Origin: Formicarius rufipectus
Lineage: Eukaryota > Chordata > Aves > Passeriformes > Formicariidae
DNA: 64,000 nucleotides
Assembly (NCBI GenBank): GCA_013399695.1
Contig: VXAU01003995.1
Location: 1,089,333-1,153,332, forward strand
Reading direction: 5' to 3'
A program made the position numbers and the translations under genes. The notes beneath the pieces were generated by a model. The model was not told where the DNA came from, did no database searches, and was given only the letters and a program-made list of their open reading frames with translations. Numbering within the stretch: the stretch's first letter is position 1; each line of letters begins with the position of its first letter. Below, piece by piece: positions 1 to 13,762 of the stretch.

Positions 1-2574
1 GGAAGTTGGAAAGTTGGATGAAGATTTGGCTGCTAATGGATGGTTGCCTGGCAACTTTCTGCTTTCCTTTTCCCCATACTCCCATAAGTGCAATTACATT
101 GAGAATACGGAAATATGAATCTTATTACTGGATTAACTTGCATATTTTAATTTTAAAATTTCTGCCATGTGTATTTTACACTATTAAATTATCCTTTCAT
201 TTACTTTGCCCTCATCTTTAATTGATTAACATGAGTGTAACTTTCTAACCTTGCTACATTTTTTCATGTTCCTTCAGTATTTGGAGTCTGGTTTTTCTTC
301 CAGAAAAACAAAACATAACAGAACAAACACAAACCAAACCCAAGCCCAAATTCCAAAGAAAATTTGTTTCCTTCAATCTGTGAAAAGTACCATGAAATAA
401 AAGTGCTGGATAATCCTATGATAGAAAATGTGGAGGAAAATTTTGCTGAAAATGTGAAACGGAAGGTCAAATCCTTCATATTTTTCCAGCTCTACATGGA
501 TTTTCTTGCTCAGGGTGGGAATCTCTTAAATAGAAGAATCCATGAGAAAAACAGAAACTATTTTTGCTCAAATAGTTGTACTGTACATCTGAATAACCTT
601 TCTCTATCCCCATTCTAGTAATAAGTTGATAATTGCTTGCTACCAATAGCTCCCCACCAGAGCTCTCTATAAAATATCCTGAGAAAAATTCCAAGAAAAA
701 GAGAGCACTATGTGAGGTTACACACTATTTGAGGGGCCACTTGTATATCCTTCCAGCTCGACCTCAGGATGTAGGACCACAGTAGTTTCTCCAAGTCTGG
801 AAGGTGGATATAAAGATATGTGATGTATGAGATGTTTGTGAGAAAGAGAAGATAAGAATGGGAATGAAAACCACAGAAGGGAGAGGGCCTTCCTGATAAA
901 CAAAGTGCTCTTCCATGTGAGCAAAAGCAGTGAAATTTGGTTCTAACTATAACAATGCCTCCTCACTCCCACGTTTAATGCAGTGGGTATTCTCCATTTT
1001 AACATTACATTCGATCCTTCCTGACACTCAACTCAGATTAAAACACTGAGGAACTCATCTGAAATTTCAAAACAAGTTTTATGTAACTCAGATGTGATAT
1101 AAGTAAGAACTCTAGGAACATTTCCCATTTCAAGGCTTTTTAAAATTCTTCCAGGACTCTCCAGAAACGAATAAAACTCACCCAAATTATAAACTTAAAT
1201 AGATGATGCAATTTGAATGTTGGTCATTCACACTTTTGATTAAAAGTACCCAAAACAAGTATGGAAGATAAATATAGTCATCAATTACTCATAATCATTA
1301 TGAAAGAGAAACACTTGAGGCTTCCCAGGAAAGGCTTAATTTCACTAGTGCCTAGGATCTCTGCATTTCAGAGAAATGATGTAGCTTACACATGCTTCTA
1401 ATTATGTTTGCAGATACTGCAAAACAACTAGAATATATTTTAAGCTTAAATGGAATAGTAACACTTTCCACTTCATTCTAAGCTGCTGGTTTTGTAACTA
1501 TAACAGGACACTGTGACTACACTTAATGTACTTTTAATATCCAACGTTTTGTATTAATTTATTTCAAACATCTGAAAGGTCTCATCAAACAAGTCATATA
1601 CCTCATAATAAGAGACGAGAGAAAAATATCAAGGGATAAATATATTTTATAGTCTATATACATTCAGGATTTCTGTATGGTATTAGCCACTTGGCATAGT
1701 GCTCTTCTGGCCAGTCTGCTATGTCAGGTTTGGAATTTTCTTTCTGTGCTGTTTATTTGAACAGCTCTTCTTATACCTCTTTTGTATAATATTTAAAAGT
1801 TTAAGCGTTCAGAGAAGAGAAAGGCTAAGTGCTTCTTTTTAAACAGAGAGCTCTGTGTCCTCTGTCAAAATCCTCCTTCAGTCTACATTGTTTGGACACT
1901 TATTCCAGGGAGAGGGCAACACTATCTCCTCAGGGGTCATTTCTGCATTGTAGGAGGGCAAACAGGTACAAGCAATGTGAGCCCATGCTATGCCTCCTGC
2001 ATTTCTATCCATCCTGCTGGCTACCAGTCTCGACAGAACCCCAGTGCTGGGGATATCTGCTGGTGTTTGGCTTGCCTGTCCCTGATCCCTCCAAATTACC
2101 TAGGCAAAATCTTGGACCCATAACACATGAAAGCAACTGAGGATTCCATCTCAAGTTCAGCCCATGGCTCAGAGGGAGTTCATTACTATGACTTCTTACT
2201 ACTTCCAAAGATCATGTCCTGGCTACTTCAAGATGGAGCATCCAAAAATGAAGGGAAAACAGAAGTCTGTACAGGTTATGATTGTAACCTCTCTGGCAAT
2301 CTTAAAAAAAAAAAAAAAAGCAGACAAAAACTAGTCTCAAACCTCCCAGTCCTTATGCCAGTAAATTTTACTGTCATAAGGACGTTTGTGACAATTTACT
2401 CTGATTCCCTAAACAATACACAGGACAGTTTTTACCATCTTTACCACTTCCCTACAGGGCTTAAAGCATGCACGCCATTTTCCAGAATGCTATGTTTACA
2501 AAATTGTTACTACAACATAAAAACAGAAATAAACTCCATGTAATACAAGAGAGGAATTAAGTCAGAAAAATTAG

Positions 2575-2685
2575 GGCAGGAAGAAACTTCTGGATGCCAT
2601 TTAGTCCAACTTTCTGCTCAAAGCAAGGAAAATTAGATCAGGTCACCTCAGGGCCCTGTCCTGTCAAATTTTGAAAATGCAGTGG
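2575..2685 (-). mobile_element. CR1 LINE fragment
   Basis: Plus-strand text such as TTTAGTCCAACTTTCTGCTC followed by AAAGCAAG is the complement of the CR1 3' region (consensus TAGTCCAACCCCCTGCTCAA). It is old and truncated at both ends. Confidence 0.7.
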
Positions 2686-5600
2686 CTGAATAAGGATGCA
2701 GTGGGTGAATATATATTGCACCAGTTATATGATAATGTATCTGTTTGCTGATGTACCAACAATTCTTTCTCATTTTTGCCCAAAAGAAGATACTGAGTTT
2801 AAACACTGACCACCTTACTTTATCTCACTTGCGTATTATTCCCAAACCATGCAGTTAAAGACTGAAATACATTGCCTTTAGTCTTTAGGAAGCATAAGGA
2901 AAGAAAAAAGAAAAATCAGAATAAAGACTAATAATTCAGTGTATTTATTATTCTAATTATCTTTAATAACAAAATTTAACACATTATTTCAGACTTCTTT
3001 CCATCATTTATAAGAATTAAGAACCATTCTCAGTAAGGTTCTTAGTTGCTTTTGATTATAGTGAGAGCCAAAGATGACTCCCAAACCCAGCCCAAACACC
3101 AGATGTTTAGATGACCTAAACTCTGATTTTAATGTAAAGTGTTGCATCACAATTTATATATGCCCAGAAAATAACATCTTTACACTTTTTATTCAGTCAC
3201 TGTGCACTTTTCAATGCGCCTCAGACATTAATACAAAGTTATGGAAGCCTAACAGTTCCAAAATTTTCTATAATTCCTCTACTCAACATTATTTAAGGCT
3301 TCAGGACATATTTCTAAGTATTTTAAAACAAGAAGATAAAAATCACTAATTTAAGACTGTAAATATTTAGTTACACAATAAATTGTAGTTATCAGTATGC
3401 AATTCTGCATTCCATTTTGTAGATTGGGAAACATTGAGAGTACACACAGGAATAGCTATACTGCAGATATTTAGGGAATGGTAGGCCTTGCATTATTCCA
3501 GAGAAAGGTTATGCTGGTTGAAAGTGAAGAAAAATGCAGTAAGGTTTTAAAACTGATGATGTAAGTAGAATTAAAAAATAAGGTGGAATCCCTCTCATCT
3601 GTAACCACATTTATCTGTTGCAAGAAGTGGACATTTTAGGATAAATATAGGAAGTCCATAGAAAAAGCCTATTTATTAGCTTTTCAAGTAGAAAAAGATT
3701 TGTCACTGAATTTTCTCAACACTTAATTTAGGTGATCAACAACAATACCTGAAGGCATGAGGCTCTCGGTGGCACAAATGCAGTCAGGCATTTCTCTCCT
3801 GATGCTTGTGACAAGTAAAATTATAATAACTACATTTGCATAAGATCACATTTACATGTATGCCTGTTTACCCTTAAATGTGTCATTTTCACAGGAAAAA
3901 AAAATCACCTTTCTATTTCTATTTGGAAGCTAAAGTAATTCAAATAATTTGATGAAGTGATTGTTTTAAATTTTAATAAGTGCCTCACAAATGATTTTGC
4001 CCTCTTTCCTATTCCAAGAAAACCACAAATTGAATTCATAAGAAGATTTTGTGCACTTTCAAAATAGAATGTATCATTATTTCACAAAGTGAGGGCATAA
4101 GGTTTATGGTTCCTTGAACTTTGTCACCTAAAGGAAAGTGTCTTGCCTGCATTGGTTCTACATATAACAAGTCAGGAACTCATAATAGTCAGAAACCAAA
4201 TAAATGAGCATGAGAAATTATTAATATCTACTCACTTTATTCTGACATGGGGTGTTTTATATCGATATACCATTGAAAGGCTCCTAGTATTTCACATGAA
4301 AAAAGCTATTTGCAGATGATGCTACATATATGAAAATTCATAAATACATCTAATTATGGTAGATACAGCACTGTATTGCCTTACACAGAATTTCTTCAAT
4401 TGTACTTTTTTATTCACAGAAGGATGAGCCAGGCAACCTTTAATGAAAAATAAACTGCTGAAAAGCCTTCTAAAACTAACAAATAACAACTAGGAAAGAT
4501 AATACCAGAAATTCCTTCCCAAGACAAAGTTCATAACAGTAGTTCTGTACCCCAGTTCATGGGAAAGAGCCACCCCTACATGAAAAACATCAAAATCAGT
4601 ATAAAAAAAGCTGCATCTGGAGGCCAATTGTGCCTCATACAGCTTAGAAAGAGAGCATAGGAGACTGGCCCTTTGGGAAAGGACACAGCTTTCCTGCTGT
4701 CACCTCTGTGGCTATGAATCTAGAAAGCAAAATACAATCTTACACTTGCTGGTCTCATTGAAGCAGGAATTTGCAGGAATTAAAAAAGGAATTTTCCTAG
4801 AAAGACATAACAGGGAGAGGTTTTTGCATTTGGAATGCCAATCCTCTTAAGGTGCATTCTTGGTTTATTCTCTCCATATACTAAGCCAAGTACAGCACCT
4901 TCAACGGCTACAGATAAAGGAAACATTCAGCAGTAAATTGCAACTTTTGGGCAGGCAGGTCTTCAGATGTCATGGGAGAAAATGAGTTAATAAGAACTTA
5001 GCTTTGTGGATCTCTTTCTTTACAAATATGCTCCTCACCTTAACAGAAAGAGTGGTACTGTTCAGCCACATGAATTTTATAATATGTATTACATTTACAA
5101 TTGCTCATATAAATATCTTACCTACTACTTACATGCTCTGTGTCAGGGCTGCCTTTCTGCCTGTGCCAGAATTAACAAATAAAGCAATGACCAGTTTAAA
5201 CAGATATGAAAGTCACATGGCTACTTGTTCTATGTCATCTGTATCTGAATATGAATATGAATTAAAATCAAAATGGAATTTGACTGCCTTTCTTCTTCTG
5301 TTCTGATGTGTTCTCATGGACACATGACAAGTTGCACAGGTAGTGCATTTATGCTTTTGTTATGTTAATAATGTAAATATATTTACATAACAATCTAGTG
5401 GACAACATAAGGACTGTTTGCATGAAGAATGACTGCTGAATTAAAAAAAGGAAACAACTGAATTAATTGGATCGAATTCTAAATCAGAATTTGTTTCTAG
5501 TATGAAATTTTGGTGTCTATCCCACATTGTGGGAAGATCTGAAAATTAATTTAATTACTTTTTATCTTCTTTCTCAGGCAAATTGTACCACAGAATCCTT

Positions 5601-5887
5601 GAAGTCTACAAAAAACATCAAAACTATTACTGCAGCAGCTGAATCTCTGCCACCAAACTGGTTTATATGAATGAATCCAGATGTGCTTCAGATTTGCTCA
5701 TATTAACCATTTGAACCACTTAGACAAACCTGGATTTTTTGCAGTAATTCTTCTGCAGGAGATGTTGATTACCAGTACAAAGCCAGAAATCAAACAGAGG
5801 GCAAGCTTTTTTGTTTTAAATTGCTGTAGTCACTAGTTAAATTAATGTCTGCCCACAGTCATAACTTTGTTGTTTTCTATTTGATCT

Positions 5888-6022
5888 GCATTCCATTATC
5901 TGCCAGGGGAAAAAAAAATACACACACACAGACAAAAAAAAAAAACAACAAAAAAACCCCAAAAAAACAAACCACAAACAAACAAACAAACAAAAAAAAA
6001 ACAGACAAAAAACCCCAAAACA
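5888..6022. repeat. A/C-rich simple repeat
   Basis: Runs of A interrupted by CA, ACAA and AACA units (for example ACACACACAC and AAACAAACAAAC), with AAACCCC blocks. Confidence 0.9.
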
Positions 6023-8932
6023 TCCTCTAAAAAATCATGGGAAAAGGTTCAAGTTTGTTTTGATAACCTTTGAATAAACACTCCTCACACTAGTTTGATC
6101 AGACAAAATACATCACTTTAACCTTGTAATCACTGGGTTGTTCTGGAACAGAATTAAAATCTTCAGTAGCATTTAAGAATATCATGAGCTTTCTAGTTTA
6201 TCTTTAGGAAGATATGTCTGTAAGATTAAGATACCTTGTCAGCCCACAGGAGGAAAAATAGATTCCTAAAAAGAAAACTGAAAGAGATGAAATACTACAA
6301 GAAAATTATCTTAGGCAAAAAAACAAAGACCTTAGTAGAAAAGTCTCACAGTCATCACCTGTTATTTAGTTAGATCCTTTCACAGTTGAGAAAGATTAGC
6401 TTTTGGGTTTTGTGATTCCTTTACTGATTTAAAGTTTCATGCAGAACATTCTAGGGATCTAGAGAAGCCCCATCTAGGAGGAAATTTTGTTTATTAAATA
6501 AACTGCAGCTCTCAGTTTTGATCTGGTCTCTGCCGTTACTTAGTTAGGCTGCATCAGCATCTCACAGCTTAAGATAGCTCACTGTCGTTTCTAAGGGCAA
6601 AGGCTTCTGCAAAAATCAGATTAAAAAGTTGGTTTCACTTATCCCAAGGAAGATAAGAGATATGAAACATGACAAAGGCTGTGGCATACTACTTTGAGTT
6701 CCTGAAGGAAGAAGAGAGATGTGACAAATTGTTGGGAATGGACATTCCTTGACAGAACAGAAAGACTGATTCTCAATTACAAGAATTCCCCAGGTAGGAG
6801 AAGCATCTGATTGAGAAATGGATCTTCTGGATTTCAAACTTTGACATCCCAGCAGCAGAACATCACATTAATAATGGAATGAGGAGCATAGCAAAACAAC
6901 TCAAGATTACTAAAGTCTCATCCAAAGGAGGAAGCAAATATCCCAAAAGGAAGATATATAGGGGACCAAGTAATGGATGTATCAGGATAAAGATTTCTGG
7001 AAAGCTCAAATACCTCACCTTATTATCAATTTCATTTCTTATAACATTCAGTATTACTAGAAATTTCTGCCCTTCTACATGTTACAAAATTGTAACATTT
7101 TAAGCTTTTGATGCAGCACAGCAGTCATAAATTACTACAATATTTGATATGCACTGAATCATTTCAGTGCAAATAATACAGCAAGGATAATTATTATTAA
7201 TTTTGCAGATACAGAACAGTTTTTCCAGTTCAAAGTCACATGGCAGACAGCAGAGTTCACTGCAAACTGAACAAACAACAGTGTGGTTTCCCAAATGACA
7301 AGAATTTAGGAATTCTATTCTATTTCTAAATGCCCTAAAAAGAGACTGGCATAGCTTTCCTCCATTTGACAGTAGCACTCATACAGGAGAACAAGGCTCT
7401 GCAAATACTGGATTTTACACTGATATGATAAAAAATTAGCATCCTATTAATCAAATGAAAAATTAAAAACTTCTACAAATTAAAATCATACATTTTATCT
7501 GTTACAAACATTTCAGTTTTGATACATTTTTAACAAAACCAGAGTGATGTCTGTATCTTACACCTGAGATATCTGTATCCCACCTCATTTCTGGGAAATT
7601 ACCACGATCTGAGATACACAGCTTAGCCACATAACTAAAAGCGCCATGGCAAGTTTCAGGATTTAGAATACATAAAAGGTAGATTCAAAACCATCTCCTG
7701 GGTAAATGCCCAAACTACTGTGCTATGCAGGAGTCTGAAGGAATTATTGCAGCAGGTTAGACAAGTAGGTTATTTTAGCAAGCCTCCCTCCTGTACTATC
7801 AATATAAGCATGTGGCATGTATAAAAGCAAGTAACATTACAGAGATAGTGAACTTGTGGATTATATGCATGACTAATGTCTGTTTAATATTTAATCTGTG
7901 TTATGAGTAATTTCAAATAGGGCTTAAGGAACTAAATGGTTCAGACTGGACTAATTAAACAAGAACTGGTATAAATACCTTTATTTATGCAAGTTATTTG
8001 GCTCTTGACTGGTGACTACATAAAAACATATCCATGTGGCCTCGCTTTGAGGCACAAGGGAAATGACATTAAAGGGAAAAGATCAATAAAACTGCATAAT
8101 CACCACATGAGAAAAGCAAAGGTGGCTGTGGAATAAAAATGAGGGAGTACGTGGCAGCTGTCACCTGAAGAAGTAGTATTTTCTTCAGTGTGATTAGTCA
8201 TGTAGAGCACATGATTAACTTCAAAAGCTGATACAAGGCACAATAAAAAGAGAAGCAATCCCCCAAACTGTTGGGAGTTCCTTCCCTAGCTCTCTGCCTC
8301 ACTTCAGATTTAGAATTCAGGATATTATTCAGAACACCAGGATTTGCTTTGAGTTTCCTAGACAATCCCTCCAACAGGTAGGATCCCTTCACTTAGAAAG
8401 GTTCAGTAAGAAGTACTCAGAATCAGGTAACAGTGATGTGCCATAAAAAGTATGAACATTGCAGATGACTATTTTAAGGTGGGCTAGGCAAAACAGGAAG
8501 AAGAAAGTACTGCTCATTCTTCTGAATTTTTGTGACTCTATCCTGAAAGATGTTTGGAATCAAAACTATATGTATGTTTCAACATGTTTTCCATTTTACA
8601 TAATTTTCATGAATAGATGTATTAGGTTAAATAAAGAGTTTTAGGGAGAAGGGGACTGAGTGTCAGTGAAGCTATTGCTGTGATAAACCTCAAATGGGAA
8701 AGGGGCTGGTTTTCACTTTTTCTACCTGCTGTGTTAAAATATTAATCTGGGCTAGTGAATAAACTTTAGACCACTCAAATGTTAAGAAACAGATGTTAGA
8801 TTTATAATAAAGAGCTAAATGATTTTGTTTTTCCCCCGGGAAAGAAAACCCATGTACAACAAAGAATGAAATTAAACTAGAATAAGTGACCAGCACACAT
8901 GCATTTCATCATTTGCTTACATTCACTAGCAC

Positions 8933-8940
8933 TGACTCAG
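8933..8940 (+). promoter_or_regulatory. AP-1-like site upstream of FGL2
   Basis: TGACTCAG is a consensus AP-1 (Fos/Jun) core about 145 bases before the TATA box. FGL2 is inducible in macrophages, so an AP-1 input is plausible, but the call rests on the motif alone. Confidence 0.35.
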
Positions 8941-9078
8941 GGATACTCACTGAAATGTGCAACTCTTGCAAGCACTACCTACTCTGCTCTGCTATTAATC
9001 ACCCGTGATGCAAGCACTCCCACCCATTTCTGAGAACAGTGTAGGCAGTCTGATAACTCACAGGATTCAAGCTGCCCT

Positions 9079-9084
9079 TATAAA
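9079..9084 (+). promoter_or_regulatory. FGL2 TATA box
   Basis: TATAAA within CCCTTATAAAG lies 50 bases before the ATG. It predicts transcription start near 9108-9112 and a very short 5' UTR of about 25 bases. This fits the TATA-driven single promoter of the FGL2 family and excludes the ATGs at 9005 and 9008 from the mRNA. Confidence 0.75.
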
Positions 9085-9133
9085 GTTGTTCCACTTTTGC
9101 ATACTTCCTCATACTGCTCGTTTCTCAGTGAAG

Positions 9134-9755
9134 ATGAAGCTCCTCGTTTACATAGTCTTGCTGAAGACAACTCTCCTTGCTTTAACAAATGTTTTTGCAG
9201 CTGTTTTAGAAGATGAAGAGAATGCTAAAGAAGCAAAAGTTACTGAGACCTGTCCCATAAAGCTCAAAACTAATCGGAAATGTGATGAAGGCGAGGATTG
9301 TCCTTATCAGATAAATCTGCCTCCGATGACCATCCAGTTACCCAAAGAATTCAGACTGCTTGAGAAGACTCTCAAAGAAGTACAGACCCTTAAAGAAGCA
9401 GTAAACAAGCTGAAGAAATGCTGCCAAGATTGCAAGCTGCAGGCAGATGACAACCAAGAAAGAGACAGTAGTAATGAATTCTTGCTACCTAATGCAGAAA
9501 CTCCAGCAGCAAACAGTGAAATCCAAGACAACAGAGTAACAGAACTGCAAAGCAAAGTTAACAGAATGGCAACCAGCTTAAAAAATGCAAAGAGTCAGAT
9601 TCAGACACTGCAGGGTCGTTTAGAGAAGCTGAGCCTCATAAATATGAACAATATAGAACATTATGTTGACAGCAAAGTTGCAAATTTAACGTTTGCTGTG
9701 AACAACCTGGATAACAAATGTTCTTCTAAGTGTCCAGCAATGCAAGCAAGACCTG
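9134..9755 (+). CDS. FGL2: FGL2 exon 1 (signal peptide, coiled coil)
   Basis: Coding exon 1 holds 207 complete codons plus one base. It encodes the signal peptide, the variable acidic N-terminus, the ECPYQ-type motif (DCPYQI near 55-60), the conserved TIQLPKEF segment, and the two coiled-coil stretches ending at the conserved block NMNNIEHYVDSKVANLTF. The ATG has A at -3 (GAAGATG). The donor at 9756 is GTATGT. Confidence 0.96.
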
Positions 9756-12700
9756 GTATGTAACCTGTTAATTCCTACTGCCTCTATAAGCTTTCTGTTC
9801 CTTTTACTAATATTAGGTAAACAGCTAAAAATATATTTTAACCAAATAGCTGTGTTATTAACTTCACAAGTATCTGCTCTTCTAGTGTTTATTTATACTC
9901 CTGTAAAACGTTTCAGCAGCCACTAGAGGGTTACTGAGAGCTGCAGGTGTTCTTCTGTCCCTCCTAGAATTGGACTTCATTGAAGCAATTAAAACATTAA
10001 TTTTTCAAGGATTATTTTTTGTAATAAAACTAGTAAATGTGAAAAATTCACTTTCTTTTACATCATAATACCCTTCATTAAAGACATTAAAGATCAGTGA
10101 ACTACACATACTTTCCCCTTGAATCAGAAGGGGTAAAACAAATCTATTAAAATGCTTAGGTTTAACAGAAGGGTAATATTTTTTTTATCATCACGGCAAA
10201 CATCTGAAAGGCCCAGCTAAAAAAGCTTATAAACAGTATTCCTTGACTGGGAAACATATATACCATGATTTTAATATTAAATCCTTTGCATTAATTTAAT
10301 ATATAAGCAACATAAAACAGACACAGATGTTATCACTGACACCTTTTTCTTTACTTTTTAATTGCCCTAATTAACATAATGCAATAGAACCAATAACTTC
10401 TTTCTAATGTTGATTATTATTAAGGCAAGAAGTTTTTTGTTAAGTCATAGAGTTCTAATATCTATATAAGAATCTTTGAAAACAGGAAATGTTCAGTAGA
10501 TTGTCAGTGTATTCTACCACTTAGAGATCAAAGATATCAAGACAGGGCTCTCGAGAGACAAAACAGAGAAAGATCAGGCTGCATTACACTGTTTAAGCCT
10601 CCGTTGCTTAGCACTCAAGTTTAAAATAAAACTGTTCTCCTGTCCACCCATACTGAAAACAGGATCTGCAGGTGGTACAGTGTATGCACAGTGGAAATTC
10701 TTGAGAGTGTGAAAAGAGCAAATAAGTAATAATAAAGGTAATACTTTTGCTATGTCAGCAATCGGCTTAAATCAGATAAAAATCAATATAAATCAATTAC
10801 TTTAATTCAGATACAAAACATTTACAAAAAGAATGAGTGATTCTTTATTACATTGATAATGGGCAATGAACCACATTCAAATGCAGTACTTCACAACGGA
10901 TTAAATTAATTTTAGATATTCTTCACACTTACTGAAATGTTGGGTAGTGTTCATAGCATATGATCCTGTAGATATTCCTTATATCTTACAGTAACATGAT
11001 AAAAATGCTTGCAGCTGCAATATATTCATTATGAAAACTAGCAAGGATAACAGCTACAACTGTTTCCTATATAGGATCTATTCCTGCATCCCCTGAAAGA
11101 AATACTAAAACTTTACTTAAATCAGAGTTGAACTGGATTATACAAAAATTTTGTCTGAAAAGCATATTCCCTGTTAAGCATCTGCTTTGAAATTTAGTCC
11201 ACCAAAGATCTTACATGAAGTTCAGTGAAAGTATTGTGGATTTAGATTTGGCTTTTAAGCCTTTAATTCATATACTTTGTGGTTTCAGTTTTCTGGCAAA
11301 CAATAAGTACTGGGTCTTATTCCCTGCTACAGCCTGAGAACACTCATCCCTTTCAAGAAGTAGGTTAATTGTTTAAATATTCTAGGAAAAAATACAATCC
11401 AAGCCTGCAGATGAACATGCCTACAAATTCAATTCTGTGATAAGAATGAACATTATGGTTTTGACTTTTAACTCAGAACTGAGAGTTCTCTGTGTCCCTT
11501 AAGAACACGGAAATCTAATGTCATCCTGTTGAATGGAATGACATTGCTGGATGACACTGTGGATCAAAAATGGACTCTCACTCTGGAGGAAAAACCTGGG
11601 GGCGTTTTCCTTCTGAATAAAATACATCACCCATTGGTGGTCAAAAGCTGTGTTTATAGTAGATGCTAACATTCTTCCTTCCTGTAAAGTCAACAATGTC
11701 ACATACACAGGAAAGCACCACCTCTTTTCTACCTCCATCTTTCTAGGAATCACACAATTACTGCAATAGATGGGACAATTTTATTACCTGTTTCCCGCTC
11801 CCTAATGTACAGTCAACACTAACACACGGAACATTCCCGATGATGTTATGTTCTCTATCAAATGATGTCAACTAAACAATAGCCAGGTTAACATCATTGC
11901 CATGAGGACAAAGCTCTGTCTCTGACAATCTGCCAGGTAATTATAGACAGGGTGTTATTTCATACATTTAAATACAAAAAGCAGCAAATGTGTTACCACA
12001 AAACATTAGAAACATGGACTGAAGAAATCAGGCTGAATTTACAGGAGGTAATGAAAGGATAAAGAGAAAAGGAGGAAGGAGAAAGCAAACTATCAAAATG
12101 CCCTTATCTTTGGCAAGCTTTTACAAGAAGTCATTCAAATGGGTATTTTGGACAGCTATCTAATGATCCTAGATGACATCTATTCTAGAGTAAACCTGAT
12201 GGAAAAAACTCGTTTCTCCTAGAACTGAAATTGCTGTGATACTATTTCCAGCGTAAAAGTGTCTCCAATCCAAATCCTGCATGCCACAACACTCTGAGTA
12301 AAAATTTTATTTCTTTTAAAATTGAAATAATGTTTATTCTAACACCATTGTTCTTCCAACAGTTATACAAATAATGCAGAGAGACTGTGCTGACCATTAC
12401 ATGGCGGGCAGGAGGAGTAATGGAATCTACAGGATTAGCCCTGATCCCAGAAATGAGAGCTTTGAAGTTTACTGTGACATGCAAACCAACGGAGGCGGCT
12501 GGACAGTGCTGCAGCGGCGCCAGGATGGCAGCACCAACTTCAACAGAACCTGGAGTGACTACAAAAATGGCTTTGGAAACCTCAGCAGGGAGTTTTGGCT
12601 GGGCAATGATAAAATTCACCTCCTGACCAAGAGCCAGGATATGCAACTGAGAATTGACCTTGAAGATTTCAATGGAATCAGAGAGTATGCAAAATACGAA

Positions 12701-13069
12701 CACTTCTACGTGGCCAATGAGTACCTCAAGTACCGCCTAAGCGTTCACGGCTACAGCGGCACAGCGGGAGACGCCCTTCACTACAGCAAGCATTACAACC
12801 ACGACCAGAAGTTCTTCACCACTCCAGACAAGGACAATGACAGGTATCCCTCAGGAAACTGTGGTGCCTACTACAGCTCTGGATGGTGGTTTGATGCATG
12901 CTTGTCAGCCAATCTCAATGGCAAGTACTACCACAACAAATACAAAGGTGTTCGCAATGGCATTTTCTGGGGTACATGGCATGGTATTTCTAATGATACT
13001 CCCACTGGATACAGGCAAGCCTTTAAATCAGTAAAAATCATGATCAGACCCAAAAGTTTTGTGCAATAA
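9134..13069 (+). CDS. FGL2: Fibrinogen-like protein 2 (fibroleukin), complete two-exon gene
   Basis: Two exons, 9134-9755 and 12363-13069, join in phase 1 (donor G|GTATGT, acceptor TTCTTCCAACAG) to give 442 residues; the mammalian protein is about 439. Residues 1-22 are a hydrophobic signal peptide. Residues 70-100 and about 133-195 are heptad-rich coiled coil with the cysteine cluster CCQDC at 96-100. The fibrinogen C-terminal domain runs from about 213 to the end, with cysteines 216, 245, 374 and 387 and the calcium-site segment DKDNDRYPSGNC near 363-374. N-glycosylation sequons are at 184, 238, 268, 280 and 418. The start at 9134 is chosen because upstream in-frame ATGs (9005, 9008) lie before the TATA box. 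FGL2 is known as a secreted T-regulatory effector and a membrane prothrombinase of macrophages and endothelium. It lies antisense in the presumed CCDC146 intron. Oddities: lysine 92 at the mammalian prothrombinase serine position and an extra cysteine 96. Confidence 0.97.
9756..12362 (+). other. FGL2 intron 1
   Basis: This single intron of 2607 bases separates the coiled-coil and fibrinogen-domain exons, as in mammals. It has GT...AG borders and is AT-rich. It contains a CTCF-like motif near 9919-9930 and no coding exon or clear transposon that I can see. Confidence 0.9.
12363..13069 (+). CDS. FGL2: FGL2 exon 2 (fibrinogen C-terminal domain)
   Basis: The exon opens after a pyrimidine-rich acceptor at 12351-12362 and runs to TAA at 13067-13069. 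It encodes the whole fibrinogen-related domain: DCADHY entry, FEVYCDM, GGGWTVLQRR, REFWLGNDKIHLLT, the NDRYPSGNC calcium region, GWWFDACLSANLNG, and GIFWGTW. No stop or frameshift interrupts it. The C-terminus ends IRPKSFVQ. Confidence 0.97.
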
Positions 13070-13740
13070 TTCTACACATTTCTCTTAACTAGTTTGCATT
13101 GGATTGCACTCAAAATCATACTTAGTATTATACTCAGAATTCAAGTATTCAGTTATGTTTGGCATAAAACTGTCCTAGACAAAGCGACATACTTCTACAT
13201 AATGTTTTAGAGACAGTTTGACCCATATAATGTATTAAAACCAGCATGAAAGTATCAGAATAGTTATTGCTAAAACTTAACACCAGTTAAGTCTTGGTAT
13301 CATTATGTAAATATTCTAAAAATTGCTTTTGGTGCTTTTACTGACTGTGATATACCACATGCTATGATTTAAAACTTTTAAATGATCTTCCACAAATTGT
13401 GTCTGAATGAATACCTACATTTTAACCTGAAAACAATTTAGCGGTACCATTAATAACACACAAATTTGACAACACTTAGAATAAAAATTAGTCTCTCTGG
13501 AATAGCCTGACTTTTTCTACGATCTATCCTTCACAACTTCACAGGTATACCATGGCAATATCAATATAAATTAGGAAAAGTACTACAAATTCTTATTTTT
13601 AAAGGACTAGAAAACAGAGGGCCACATAGTTTGTCCAAAGGCATGAAAAAAGGCCTTGGAGAAAACTTCAAAAATGAGGATGATTCCTCAAATCTCATTC
13701 CCGTATGAAATAATTTTCAAAGAAGTTGGTGGAAGAACTA

Positions 13741-13746
13741 AATAAA
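13741..13746 (+). terminator. Candidate FGL2 poly(A) signal (proximal)
   Basis: AATAAA lies about 670 bases after the stop codon, just before an old minus-strand CR1 copy. It is one of several hexamers, and usage is unknown. Confidence 0.3.
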
Positions 13747-13762
13747 AGCAGTGAAAATAATT

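Larger units (their letters stand above)
1..9000 (-). other. Intronic DNA left of FGL2 (presumed CCDC146 intron)
   Basis: AT-rich sequence without convincing coding exons on either strand. It holds a CR1 fragment near 2.6 kb, an A16 run at 2304-2319 and an A/C-rich simple repeat at 5.9 kb. The open frames in it have no codon structure or splice context that I trust. Confidence 0.6.

Noticed and set aside
364..618. Plus-strand frame with K/E-rich coding-like peptide (FPSICEKYHEIKVLDN)
   Set aside because: Composition is mildly protein-like, but it has no matching splice partner, no recognised family, and it degenerates after about 50 codons.
9005..9133. N-terminal extension of FGL2 from in-frame ATGs at 9005 or 9008
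   Set aside because: These lie upstream of the TATA box at 9079, and using them would bury the signal peptide.
12242..12703. 153-codon minus-strand frame opposite FGL2 exon 2
   Set aside because: Antisense shadow of the conserved fibrinogen domain exon.
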